Below the pieces are notes generated by a model, which was not told the DNA's origin, did no database searches, and worked only from the letters and a program-made list of their open reading frames with translations. A stretch of DNA of 64,000 nucleotides from Takakia lepidozioides (Eukaryota; Streptophyta; Takakiopsida; Takakiales; Takakiaceae), in assembly GCA_030704615.1 (NCBI GenBank), contig CM060732.1, forward strand, positions 61,671,053 through 61,735,052, read 5' to 3'. A program made the position numbers and the translations under genes. Positions 25,216 through 35,723 of the stretch are shown here, one piece after another. How positions within the stretch are numbered: position 1 is the first letter of the stretch; each line of letters starts with the position of its first letter.

Positions 25216-25605
25216 TAAATTGCAATATGTATGAATCCATCTCACAAACCTCCCTGACTCTTCTCATATCCATTGTGCATTCATCTACAGTGTATTCATG
25301 CGTGCTCCATTCATGATTTTTTTCCTTTGTTCAACATCCATTGTACATTCATCCTCTGTACTCTTTAATCCACCCCACAAACCTTCCACACTCATTTCAT
25401 ATACGTTGTGCATTCGTCAAAAGTTTTGGTCATGCATCTTCCTGTCATGAATTTTTATCATTGCTCAACATCCATTATACATTCATCCATTTTACTCTTA
25501 TCCATCCCTCATTCATCCATCTACATTCATTTTTCACAATCATCCATCTGTTTATCATCCAACTGTACATTCATCCATCCTTTATTCAATGCCTTTTATT
25601 ATGTC
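25216..25605. repeat. ATTCATCC-rich low-complexity tail of unit A
   Basis: Degenerate repeats of ATTCATCC and CATTGTACATTCATCC follow the last exon. No coding potential beyond low-complexity frames. Confidence 0.6.
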
Positions 25606-25664
25606 GTCCAGCTTGTTTCCGCGGTAAAGGGTGCCAATCCGTGGGAATACACTCCACTTCTTTC

Positions 25665-25802
25665 TGGGCGCGTGGTGACGCGGCCTTTACGTGTGATGAC
25701 GTGGAGTGAGCCCCGTGACGTGGCATTGGCGCAAGGTGACGTGGTGTGAGCGCAGTTGCGCTCACGCGCTCACGTGACCAGTCTCACGCCGAGGCATCCC
25801 TG
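25665..25802. repeat. Right terminal region of unit A with hairpin
   Basis: Several GTGACGTGG motifs are followed by a perfect 9-bp inverted repeat (GTGAGCGCA at 25746-25754, TGCGCTCAC at 25757-25765) and by CTCACGCC near the tip. The element ends just before the duplicated CCACAAATACA. Confidence 0.7.
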
Positions 25803-25813
25803 CCACAAATACA
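25803..25813. repeat. Target-site duplication of unit A, right copy
   Basis: CCACAAATACA, identical to 1737-1747. Sequence after it (CCCAACGAGCCAACTTACAG) continues as in the empty site at 26213 onwards. Confidence 0.8.
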
Positions 25814-26128
25814 CCCAACGAGCCAACTTACAGAATTCAATATGCATCTTAGGGCCGAGTCTGATGAGAGGGCAAAACAGGCTGAAATAGGTCGAAGAAG
25901 AAGGTGCCCTCACCACATTGTCCTTGACCTTTGGCATGACCCATGGAGGATAGCTAACTTACAACATTCAATATGCATCTCAGGGCCGAGTCTGATGAGA
26001 GAGCAAAACAGGCTGAAATAGGTCGAAGAAGAAGGTGCCCTCACCACATTGTCCTTGAAAATTCAATATGCATCTCAGGGCAGAGTCTGATGAGAGGGCA
26101 AAACAGGCTGAAATAGGTCGAAGAAGAA

Positions 26129-26230
26129 GGCGCATGCAGGTTTCTGGTAGCTAGTGATCCACAAGGAATCATGCGTAATCTTGTGCTTCAAATCTGGCCC
26201 TCCAAACCACCACAGATACACCCAACGAGC
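26129..26230. other. Paralogous empty site for unit A
   Basis: This segment reads straight through the junction: its left part matches 1658-1747 and its right part matches 25803 onwards, with a single CCACAGATACA where unit A has two copies of the 11-mer. It therefore shows the target before insertion, in a duplicated copy. Confidence 0.8.
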
Positions 26231-27079
26231 TAACTTTCAGAATTCAATATGCATCTCAGGGCCGAGTCTGATGAGAGGGCAAAACAGGCTGAAATAGGTC
26301 GAAGAAGAAGGTGGCCTCACCACATTGTCCTTGACCTTGTGGCATGACCCATGGAGGATTTGACCATCAACCCAAAATGACCCCTTGTGTGTGTCGCTTG
26401 TGTCTGTAGTCAGGTGATGTCGGATTGGTCTGCGAGAACCACCACGGTGCAACTGAGATTGAAACACGGCCTGCTAAGACCGAGCTGACTCTCCCAAGAG
26501 GGCAAAACATGCTGAAATAGGTCAAAGAAGAAGGTGCCCTCACCACATTGTCTTTGACCTTGTGGATGACCCATGGAGGATAGCTAACTTACAGAATTCA
26601 ATATGCATCTCAGGGCCATATGATGGGAGGGCAAAACAAGCTGAAATAGGTCGAAGAAGAAGGTGCCCTCACCACATTGTCTTTGAAAATTCAATATGCA
26701 TCTCAGGGCCGAGTCTGATGAGAGGGCAAGACAGGCTGAAATAGGTCGAAGAAGAAGGTGCCCTCACCACATTGTCCTTGACCTTGTGGCATACACATAG
26801 CTGGTCTCCGAGTTAGCCAACGCCCACACCTTGATGCCCCACTTGCATGGCTTCTTAGGCATATACATCCTAATCGCATAGTATTTCCCCTCTCTCCAAC
26901 CAAGAATAGAGGATTTGACCATCAACCCAAAAGGACACCTTGTGTGTGTTGCTTGTGTCTGTAGTCAGGTGATGTCGGATTGGTCTGCGAGAACCACCAC
27001 GGTGCAGCTGAGCAGGCATAGATTGAAACACGGCCTGCTAAGACCAAGCTGACTCTCCCAAGAACCTTGTAAACATAGT

Positions 27080-27185
27080 CAGGAAGAATATCAAATCAAC
27101 GACACATGGGAGTTATAGATGCTGCCAGGGGACGTAAGGTGATGAAATGCAAATGGGTATTCAAGATAAAATACAAGGCCAAGAA
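27080..27185 (+). pseudogene. Ty1/copia reverse transcriptase fragment
   Basis: One frame reads GRKVMKCKWVFKIKYKA, the conserved start of copia reverse transcriptase, preceded by a damaged version of the usual TWEL motif. Too short to be active. Confidence 0.7.
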
Positions 27186-27821
27186 GGTGCCCTCACCACA
27201 TTGTCCTTGACCTTGTGGATGACCCATGGAGGATAGCTAACTTACAGAATTCAATATGCATCTCAGGGCCGTCTGATGAGAGGGAAAAACAAGCTGAAAG
27301 AGGTCAAAGAAGAAGGTGCCCTCACCACATTGTCCTTGAAAATTCAATATGCATCTTAGGGCCAAGTCTGATGAGAGGGCAAAACAGGCTGAAATAGGTC
27401 GAAGAAGAAGGTACCCTCACCACATTGTCCTTGACCTTGTGGCATGACCCATGGAGGATTTGACCATCAACCCAAAAGGACCCCTTGTGTGTGCTGCTTG
27501 TGTCTGTAGTCAGGTGGTGTTGGATTGGTCTGCGAGAACCACCACGGTGCAGCTGAGCAGGCATAGATTGAAACACGGCTTGGTAAGAGAGTGCTGACTC
27601 TCCCAAGAACCTTGTAAACATAATCAGGAAGAATATCAAATCATGGTACTAACAGGAGCCAAGAGCCCACATGTGCAGGATGGACAAACTTCTTCACATC
27701 GTGCATTAAGAAAAAACCACACCGTGTGATTGTGGCCTCCATGAAAATCCGCAGAGAAGCTTGAGACCAGCTCGAGAACTCATTTTTGGTTTTTTCGGGC
27801 AGTCCGGGCAGATTCCAAACA

Positions 27822-27890
27822 AAACGACGACGATGACGTGGCTATGATGATGTGGCTATGACGAAACGTGGCGACGATGACGTGGTACTA
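27822..27890. repeat. GATGACGTGG-type repeats, possible relic of another unit end
   Basis: Repeats of GATGACGTGGC / GATGATGTGGC resemble the terminal motifs of unit A and begin with ACGACGACG, close to the left tip ACGACGC of unit A. They directly abut copia integrase sequence. Confidence 0.4.
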
Positions 27891-27899
27891 CTCTACGCT

Positions 27900-28420
27900 A
27901 AACTAGCTTCCGACCTTCGGTCGTTGCTAGAATCTCATGGAGGTGCAAAATATTTTCCGACCTTCATTGATGATTTTTCCAAGAAAGTATTATTGTACAC
28001 AATGCAAAACAAGTTTGGAGTTCTCGATAGGTTCAAAGTGTTCAAAGCTTTGGTGGAGAATCAAACTAGAGAAAAGATCAAGACAATTCAATATAATGGC
28101 GGTGGAAAATACATCTCCAAGAAGTTTGATAAAGGAGAATGGTATTGTGAAACAAACAACCACACCATACACTCCGCAGCAAAACAGAGTTGTAGAGAAT
28201 AAGAATCGAACATTTGTTGAGGTAGGACCATTGTTTTTGGGCACAAGTAGAGGCGATTGCAGCATACCTCCATAATCGAGTTCCTACCAATGCGATCTCT
28301 ACAAAGATACATGAAGAGGTTTGAAAGGGTGAGAACCCTTCAATTGATCATTTGCACGTCTTTGGAATTGTTGCGTTTGCTCGTGTTCCAAAAGAGGTAA
28401 GGAAGAAGTTGGATGCAAAA
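27900..28420 (+). pseudogene. Ty1/copia integrase core, decayed
   Basis: Frames read YFPTFIDDFSKKVLLYTM and NGGGKYISKKF, then TPYTPQQNRVVENKNRTF and AYLHNRVPTNA, the standard run of a copia integrase core. At least two frameshifts and an internal stop are present. Confidence 0.8.
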
Positions 28421-28439
28421 GCAATCTACATTTGCTATA

Positions 28440-28740
28440 TCCTCAACTGCGGCAGAATATATGGCTGCATCTCAAGCTACAAGACAAGCATTGTGGTTAT
28501 CATCATTTCTTTCAAGTATTGATCATCCACAAAGAGATACATGGCCATATGTGATGGCAACCTAAGGTGTATGGCTCTCTAAAAGAATCTGACTTTTCAT
28601 GCTCGCACAAAGCACATTGAGATTCATCAGCATCTAATGGTGTATTGCAATACCAACAACATGGTTGCAGACATATTGACAAAAGGGCTTAGTATTGAAC
28701 AACAAGAACGCTTTCGAGGCTTGAGGGGAGTAGTTAAATG
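28440..28740 (+). pseudogene. Ty1/copia RNase H end, decayed
   Basis: STAAEYMAASQATRQALWL is the typical copia RNase H motif. The rest up to the polypurine tract is broken by stops. Confidence 0.7.
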
Positions 28741-28768
28741 TTTAACCTATTAACTCGTTGAGTGGGGA

Positions 28769-29399
28769 TGTTGAAAATCAACTCCTTATCAAGTTATTTC
28801 TATTCAAAGTTATTGTGATGACAAGTCAAAGTGCAATAATAGCAATGTTGACATGTCATAGTTAATAGCAGTGATAAGCCTCAGTTAGCTTGAGTTAGCA
28901 ATGACTCAAGTTAGAATATCAAAATAGCAATAGAGATATGAAAGCCAGTGACTAAATTTGCAATGACTCCTGCAACGTAGAGGGCTATTTGAGCAATGCT
29001 GGAATTCCCCACACTTTCTAGCATGATGTCAATGGCAGCTCGAATTCAGTAGTCAGTTGCCTCAAACTAAATTGTTGTTAGTTGTGCTTGGTCACCATGG
29101 CAATTTTTGGCCTGAGCCTGAATCACCCTCACTGTAAGTTTAGGATCCAAAGTCCTTCTCTGGATTTTTAGAGTTCCTTTCCTTCTTTATAAGTATCATT
29201 AAATTTCATTTCTTTGTTGTCCTGTTCCAGAAGATCCTTTTCTTTCATCTACAGGAGGCACTCCGCCGTGGTTCCATATTTGAATGATTCTTCATTTGCA
29301 CAGTCATTATTACTCTTTTCAACACTGGTTTTTTGTGCTCTGTGTCCATTCGGTCTCTGGGCCTGACCTAAAGTTGATAGAAGCTGATCGGACGTGACA
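28769..29399 (+). repeat. Probable 3' LTR of the copia relic
   Basis: Begins TGTTGAAAATC directly after a purine tract (GAGTGGGGA) and ends near GACGTGACA. No matching 5' LTR is visible upstream, so the right boundary is approximate. Confidence 0.55.
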
Positions 29400-29519
29400 C
29401 CTAGAAAATACCAATTATATTAAAACCGTAGTTTGGTAAATCTTTGAACCAATTGGGTAAAACATTGAAAACAAATATCAATATCAAGAAGTGTTTTTTA
29501 ATCAAGATGATCACTTTTT

Positions 29520-30560
29520 ATCAAGACAACTAGGGTAGCCTATGCCGTTGGCCCAAGTATCCAATGTCATCTAAGCCCAAGTGCAAGATCTCTTTCGTAT
29601 CCCAGTGTGTCTCCTATGTCGAGGCCCAAGTGCGACCTCTAGGGTAGCCTTTGCCGTTGGCCCAAGTGTCTAGTATCATCTAAGTCCAAGTGCATCTCCT
29701 ATTTCGAGGCCCATGTGTGAAGAATTGAATTTAAGTCCAAGTGCAATCCCCTATGTATCCAAGTGCATCTCCTATGTCAAGTCCAAGTGTGAAGAATTGA
29801 AATCTAGGCCCAAGTGCAATCTCCTATGTATCCAAGTTCTCCCATGTAGAGGCCCAATTGCGATCTCCAGTGTCCAATGTCACCATCTAAGTCCAAGTCC
29901 AATCCCCTATCTAATCAAATTTCTTTTCTAGACCTTCCCTTGATATCTCTCCTCTGTCGAGGCTCCTCTCATTGTCCCAAGAAAGCCCACTTTTCTATTT
30001 TCACGAATTTTTTGCAACCAAAAGTACCTGAAATTCCATATGTCCCACACTGCAGGTCCAAAAATCATGAGACCAAGCCGGTGCACTCCTCCTCATTGAG
30101 GGCTTTCCAACGGTACCAAGCACCAGCGTTGGGGCCCCTCAGTTTGGGACCCCCTCGGTTTGGGACATCTCCACGTGACAAAACAAACAAACAAACAAAC
30201 AAATCGCCTTGCTTCATATTGTAGCCAGTGCTGTTGGCCAAGTGTCCAATGTCATCTAAGTCATCTAAGTCTATGACCAGATTTGAACAGGAGACCTTTC
30301 CCTTGATATCTCTCCTCTCGAGGCTCCAACCTTTGTCCTAGGAATGCCCACTTTGCTATTTTTCCCGAATTTTTGACGACCAAAAGTACTTGAAATTCCA
30401 CATCTCCCACACCGAACGTCCAAAAATCATGAGACCAAGCCGGTGCACCCCTCCTCATCGAGGGCTTTCCAACGATACCAAGCACCAGGGCTGGGCCTGC
30501 GGTTTGGGACATCTCAACGTGACAAAACAAACAAAACAGACGTCTCGCTTCATATATTGA
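29520..30560. repeat. GGCCCAAGTG-type repeats and a 250-bp direct duplication
   Basis: Between 29520 and 29900 a short phrase (GGCCCAAGTG with ATCTCCTATGT) recurs irregularly. The stretch 29933-30190 is repeated, diverged, at 30288-30545, both ending in GTGACAAAACAAACAAA. No gene is supported. Confidence 0.65.
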
Positions 30561-30969
30561 TTTTTTTTTAATCAAGACAATAAAAATAAATAATGAGAAA
30601 CTAAATGATGAAAAATAAAAATAAAAATAAAAATAATGAGCAATGGAAAAGATATAAACAATCGGCTTCCGAAGAGAAAAATACAGAAAAGAGGGTTCAA
30701 TTCCACCTCACTTCTTGGGCATAGATAAATGTAGTTGCATCAAACAATGAAATACGGAGATGTGACATGATAGCTTTGACAATTCTCTGCCATTCTTCTT
30801 CCGAAAAACACTGTCATACGGGATGTATGTATATAACACCATGGGGGTGACCCACCCCGCTTTCTGTGAAAATTGAATGTAATTCTCAAAATTCGTCGCT
30901 AGTAAGTGGGGAGCAACGCGAAGCCCTAGTTAAAATCCTACGTAAAACACAACTATTTAATAGCGGCAC

Positions 30970-31190
30970 ATTGGGTGGTAGCTTAGCTGGTAAGTGCACA
31001 GTGTGTTGCCCTAGTGGCTCGGGGTTCAAACCCGCTGCCCTGCCCCTTGTGTTGGATTGTTCGTGACTGTATGTCTGGGCGTTGATCATCATGTAGGTCT
31101 CATTGCCCATAAATGAAAGGGGGTTAATTTTTCCCCCTCCTCAAGGGCCTGCATTATGGGCTGTCACTCCCAGGTTTCTTTTCTAAAAAA
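30970..31190 (+). mobile_element. tRNA-derived SINE
   Basis: RNA polymerase III box A (TAGCTTAGCTGG, 30979-30990) and box B (GGTTCAAACCC, 31023-31033) are at the usual tRNA-like spacing. A non-tRNA body and a T/A-rich tail follow. Confidence 0.7.
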
Positions 31191-31239
31191 ACATTTTGTA
31201 AGAAAAATGAAACACTAATTTTAGTATTATATTATTATA

Positions 31240-31510
31240 AAAAGAAGTACTTCTCTAACGAAACTACTTCAAAATATGTGCTCATGTGAGCATAAGGAAT
31301 TTCGTGGGCCAAAAAACCCCCAAAAAAACCCGAAAATGCAGTATTTCACCACCGAAACTACTTCAAAATTTGTACTCACAAGAGGACAATGAGTTTCATT
31401 GGTGAAACAAACCAGAAAAAAAAAAAAAAAAAACAAACAAACATCAAAAAGATAGTTTCGCATGAGCACAAATTTTGAAGTAGTTTCCCAATTTTGTAGC
31501 ATGAGCGCAC
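31240..31510. repeat. Inverted-repeat sequence with poly(A) tract
   Basis: ACTACTTCAAAATTTGT and its reverse complement occur on both sides of a long A-rich run, and a further direct copy starts at 31263. It may be a small foldback element. Confidence 0.45.
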
Positions 31511-31731
31511 GCTACCCCACCTCTCATATATGAAGTTTTCATCTTGACAGGAGGACGTACCTTAGGTCTGGCGAAAGACGAGTAGGATTTTACAGAATTC
31601 CTAGGGGGGTGGCGGGGCGAGGGGAGGGGGGCCACATTGGTGTTTGTTTTTCTTACGCCAGTGAAGGGCAGTTGATGAGGCCCTTCATCCTTTTTGAAAT
31701 GCGTGAATTGGGGCGCTTCCCCTATACTTAA

Positions 31732-32919
31732 CCCTTAAGTGCCCAGACTCATTTTCACCCTCTCGTGGAAAAACATGACCCTGGCCCACAAAAACATTTT
31801 TATCTGGAGAATCTCTGTGTCCCTGTAAAACTGACCGTTGGAATTACTTCCCCCACCTCCTGCCACAAAAAGTTTTATCAAATTCCAACCGCCAGATCGG
31901 AAGATTATAAAGTGTAGAGTGGAGACCAAAAAAAAACTCTTTGCTAAGAAATAGGTGCAAGAAAAAACAGTTTTTTGCTCGTATTTGGGCAATTTTAGTT
32001 TCTCTTTTTTTGAGAGTCTCAAGAATGTTGTACCATACCTGATAACACACATCCTCAGAAATTTTCGGTTTTTTCTGAAATTTTCTCAAGTGGGCTCCTT
32101 CGTAGTGACAAATTGGGGGCTCAAAATATGCCATTTTCTTTGGGCAGGCCAAAATCTCTCTTCCTAAAATTATACAACCAAATTCAGCCGTTCAATTCCT
32201 AATCCCTCCGGTTGAGGTGTCATGAGCATCCATATGAGGTCCCCAAAAAACTTTGGATCCAATCAGTAATGTCATCGCATCTTTAGGTTCTGCCCAAGTC
32301 TACAAATGGCACACCTAGGTTATAGCCTGCAGGCCTAGGATATTTGGGGCCATAGCCCAGAAGGCCACGGGGTTTGGGAGCTCCTCTGGCCACCCGGCCC
32401 TGCTTTCATGGGGGGCCCAACTCCACCCTCAACCCTATCAAACCCCCGCCCTAGGTTTGACCCACCCCTCATTGGAGTTTTCTCGAGCCGCGAGCTCTGC
32501 TGCCATCCAGGCCGGCCTGTATGGTGTTGGCCGGAGCTGCCATCACCGTCTATTCAGGCTAGGGCCCAGGCCTGAGAATGCCCAGACCTGTAGGGCCATC
32601 ATTTCACCCGCCCAGCATTCAAGGGGTTTGGGGAAATGTGCCGCCCCAGCTTCATGGGGTATCCTATGTTCACCCTAACCTGACCGTGGTTGCCACGTCT
32701 GCAACCTGGGCAGGTTAGGGGGGCCAAATCCCCTCCAAAAAGCTACGTGTGACCCACTTGGTGGGCTCCACCTGGCAATCCTTTGAGGCATTGGCCAATG
32801 CCATTTGAAGGAAAAAGTTTTTATCTTTCAAATGAGGGCTAGCAGGCTTAACCAGAGGGAGTAATGGCCAGTTTAGTAAACCTGACCGACTCAAAATGGG
32901 TCGATATACCACTTAAGGG
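31732..32919. mobile_element. piggyBac-like non-autonomous element (TTAA target)
   Basis: A 10-bp perfect terminal inverted repeat, CCCTTAAGTG at 31732-31741 and CACTTAAGGG at 32910-32919, is directly flanked by TTAA (31728-31731 and 32920-32923). Similarity continues inward imperfectly (GACTCATTTT against GACCCATTTT). TTAA duplication and a CCC start are the marks of piggyBac elements. The 1188-bp interior has no transposase; ORFs in it are short. Confidence 0.65.
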
Positions 32920-32923
32920 TTAA

Positions 32924-34030
32924 ATAGGAATGCATGATTTATGTTGCCTCTAAATTGCAAATATACAATTTGCTTTCCAATGGGGACGGGAATTTCCTCC
33001 GCTACTACCTATGCTGCCCTAGATTTTTATGGTCTGAATGTGCACACTTAAATTGAACATTTGCAAGGGTCATCATGCCCTAAACATAAGAACCATCATC
33101 ATGATGAGGAATGTGTGATGTATGTCACCTTGTTGGCTTCTGGCTTGCAAATACCATTCGGGTTTGTTCAAAGAGGGTTCCACTATTATGCTATAGATTT
33201 ATGATAAATGCGTGATTTCAAGTTCACGTTGCATATCTTGCATGTGATCCATCCCCTATTTAATAGCTATCAGCTTCCTGCCCTCTTTTTTCAGACCCTT
33301 CATTTCGTTAATTAATACAGGTGGCCTTATTACATTGGCTCCCTCTTTTAACTCATGGACTACGCTAATTTCTGGACCACTTTAGAATTAATTGAGATTT
33401 CTTTTCATTTGCAAAAAAATCCATGTCCTAGATGATGCTCACTCCTCCTGTTTCCACGTTCCTGCTACCCATAATATGTTTTAAAATTGCGGATAGGGTA
33501 TGTAATGCCGTTGGTTTCGGGATGTTTAGGTGGTTCAACGGGAGGTTGGGTGGATAGGTGCACAGCTATATCTATGCAGATGTTAGGTGGTTCAAGGCTT
33601 GTGCTAGAAGATCAGGGGCTTGCTTGCCTAAGATGGTAGTGTGTAAGTGGACTTTATTAAAGAAACGTGTGTGGCCAGCTAGGATAGAGGCTGTTTTTTC
33701 CACGATGTCATGTATCAGGAGTTGCGTGACAGATGCCATAGCCGGCCCTGGTGCCTGCTGGCCAAGTAACTTATCCAAAGTTTGGCGACGTCGTCGGTGG
33801 AGCATGGCCGACTGGTGGCATGGATGGTTGCTCATGTGCATAGGGTTCAAAAGCCATGGGGTAGTAGGTCTGCCTCACTGGGACCAATTGAGCTGGTCGC
33901 AAGCAAAGAGTGTGGCGAGTACTGGCAAGCAATGTGCACAAAGGTGACCTTCACAGCATGTAGAATGGCAGGTGTCATTTTTGTCATCTAGTGCAAACTT
34001 GGCGGACGGCCAGGACATGGAAGTTGGCCC
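32924..34030. other. Intergenic sequence without recognised genes
   Basis: An overlapping pair of open frames (33558-33947 plus, 33572-33850 minus) occurs, but neither shows a motif I recognise. Codon bias between the strands does not decide. The rest is AT-rich. Confidence 0.4.
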
Positions 34031-34032
34031 TT

Positions 34033-34412
34033 AGAGCATCTCCACACTTGCCCGAAAACGGCAATCTAATGTCGCAGGGTCCAAAAAGTAGCTTGCTCCA
34101 GGGTTGGCTCAGCCCGGTAGAATTGCTGCCGCCCCGCCTTAAATTTGCCTCCCACCCGGCACTTTTGCCAATCATACCAGACCCATCAACCACTCTACAT
34201 TAAATTTGTGAGTTAATGAGATATGATGTCCTCAACTCAACGTGCCAAGATTGTGATCAAACGGCGGGCATGCCTGGGGCTATCTCTGCCGGGTCTCACC
34301 GTCCCAACCGTGGAGTGTCACCCAACCAGTCCCTGTAAAACATACCATCGCCCCTGTAACCAAGGTACATAACGGTTGACGGGCAGTGCTCACTGTGGAG
34401 ATGCATCCCCTC
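34033..34412. mobile_element. MITE with GAGCATCTCCAC termini
   Basis: Starts GAGCATCTCCACACTTG after TTA and ends CACTGTGGAGATGC, an inverted match. The interior is shared with 43639-44443 (ACATTAAATTTGTGAGTTAA, ACCGTGGAGTG). Termini of this kind are common in plant PIF/Harbinger-type MITEs. Confidence 0.6.
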
Positions 34413-34620
34413 TGTTTTTATGGGCACCCTGCATGTTAACTTCATTTTATAATAAAGTGGTAATCAGGGCCGGCTACAACCCCCCTGCTCATTAAAAAAA
34501 GAAAAAAAAGAAACGTTGACCCAATCCCAATTATCGTTCGGTTATCGTCCGTTTTTATCGTCCTGCCACATCCTCCTCCTGCAGGCTGCCGAACAGCGAG
34601 GAAAGGAATGGAGATGGATT

Positions 34621-35723
34621 AGGGAATTCCAAAAAGGCCTTGATGTGAAATGCATCGCAATTCACTTGATCACCCCCCTAAAAGTGCGCAATTCAATTGA
34701 ACTAACCCTAATTTGCAATTCAATTGAATTGTCGGCACACGATTCAATTGAATTGCGAATTGGCAATTCAATTGAATCGCTAGTTGGCAATTCAATTGAA
34801 TTGCTGACTACAATTCAATTGAATTGTAATCTATAATTTTTAACTTATTTTTGTATATAATATATAATATATATATGTACATGTATATATTCAAATTATA
34901 TTTTTACACATATAAGAGTATAATCTAAAAATACATGTTGCCCGTCTATTCTTGCTGGCCCTCTTTCTTGTGCCCTTGAGGAAATTGTGGAGTTGTGAAG
35001 CCACCCTCATCCTCAGCGAGAAAGGGAGAGCCAGAGACGGAGACAGATCGGCGGCTTCCTGTGATTCATTGGCAAAAGAAACATGGCTGGCTCCGAAAAA
35101 AACAGACAAAATCAAACCTGACAATTGATGAAAGGCTTGCCCTGCATCACCATGTAGTCCCCTAACACTACTATCTGGCCCAGGACAAAGAAAACAAAAA
35201 ATATGTTCATCTTGAGAATTATCAAAAATTTCGATAAGGTATCATGTGGAAGTTGGGATGTGTGTTCTATATAAGTTTAATATATCAAACTCTTACACGT
35301 TGATACTCTTACATTGGTATCATGTTTGGTATATGTACATAGCCATATATTGGCACCAACATCCACAAAGAGAGACAATCCCGCTTTTACAAGCGCTTTG
35401 TGACTTCCCCTCTCTCTCTCTCTCCCTCTCTCGCTCCCCCTTAGGCTTATCTTGGGCTCAAGCCTTACCACGGGCAAAGGATTGACAGACGGACAGCAAG
35501 AATAGACGGGCAACATGTATTTTTAGCTTATACCTGTGTATGTATATATGTATAATTTAAATATATACATATATATATTATATACAGAAATAAGTTAAAA
35601 ATTATAGATTACAATTCAATTGAATTGTCAACTCGCAATTCAATTGAATCGTGTGCCGACAATTCAATTGAATTGCAAATTAGGGTTAGTTCAATTGAAT
35701 TGCGCACTTTTAGGGGGTGATCT
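34621..35723. mobile_element. Foldback element 1 with palindromic arms
   Basis: It begins AGGGAATTCCAAAAAGG, followed by an arm holding several copies of the self-complementary 16-mer CAATTCAATTGAATTG or close variants (34680-34830). The right arm (35610-35720) is its inverse but stops at the GGGGTGATC motif, short of the outer end. The AT-rich arms meet internal sequence also present in elements 2 and 3. No transposase. Confidence 0.65.

Larger units (their letters stand above)
1748..25802. mobile_element. Unit A: MULE-like two-gene transposon carrying a nested 13-kb Ty3/gypsy element
   Basis: The unit is bounded by an 11-bp target-site duplication and by terminal regions rich in TGACGTGG and GCGTGAG motifs with hairpins. 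It holds a minus-strand SWIM-type MULE transposase relic (2338-5819) and a divergent ParB/methyltransferase gene relic (6793-25104). A Ty3/gypsy element (6850-19885) sits inside exon 1 of the second gene; without it the unit is about 11 kb. Both genes match the pair at 49.2-59.5 kb in order, orientation and spacing. Terminal inverted repeats are short and weak: only GGCGTGAG is shared near both tips in inverted orientation. The 9-11 bp duplication and the SWIM/DDE transposase support the MULE assignment. Both genes carry disabling changes, so this copy is probably not autonomous. Confidence 0.8.
25814..27650. repeat. Complex tandem-repeat block around an EcoRI-type GAATTCAATATGCATC unit
   Basis: About nine irregular copies of a module of roughly 100 bp (GAATTCAATATGCATC ... 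AACAGGCTGAAATAGG ... GTGCCCTCACCACATTGTC) occur between 25830 and 27430, with longer segments (for example 26345-26490, 26920-27070 and 27450-27610) that also repeat. Minus-strand frames are similar to each other (KVKDNVVR..SSSTYFSLF), but I recognise no protein. It includes the empty site at 26129-26222 and a copia RT scrap at 27080-27185. Confidence 0.7.

Noticed and set aside
25341-25749. Histidine/serine-rich ORFs
   Set aside because: They translate a low-complexity ATTCATCC repeat.
33558-33947. Protein-coding gene of 129 codons
   Set aside because: No motif recognised, a comparable open frame lies on the other strand, and the region borders repeats.
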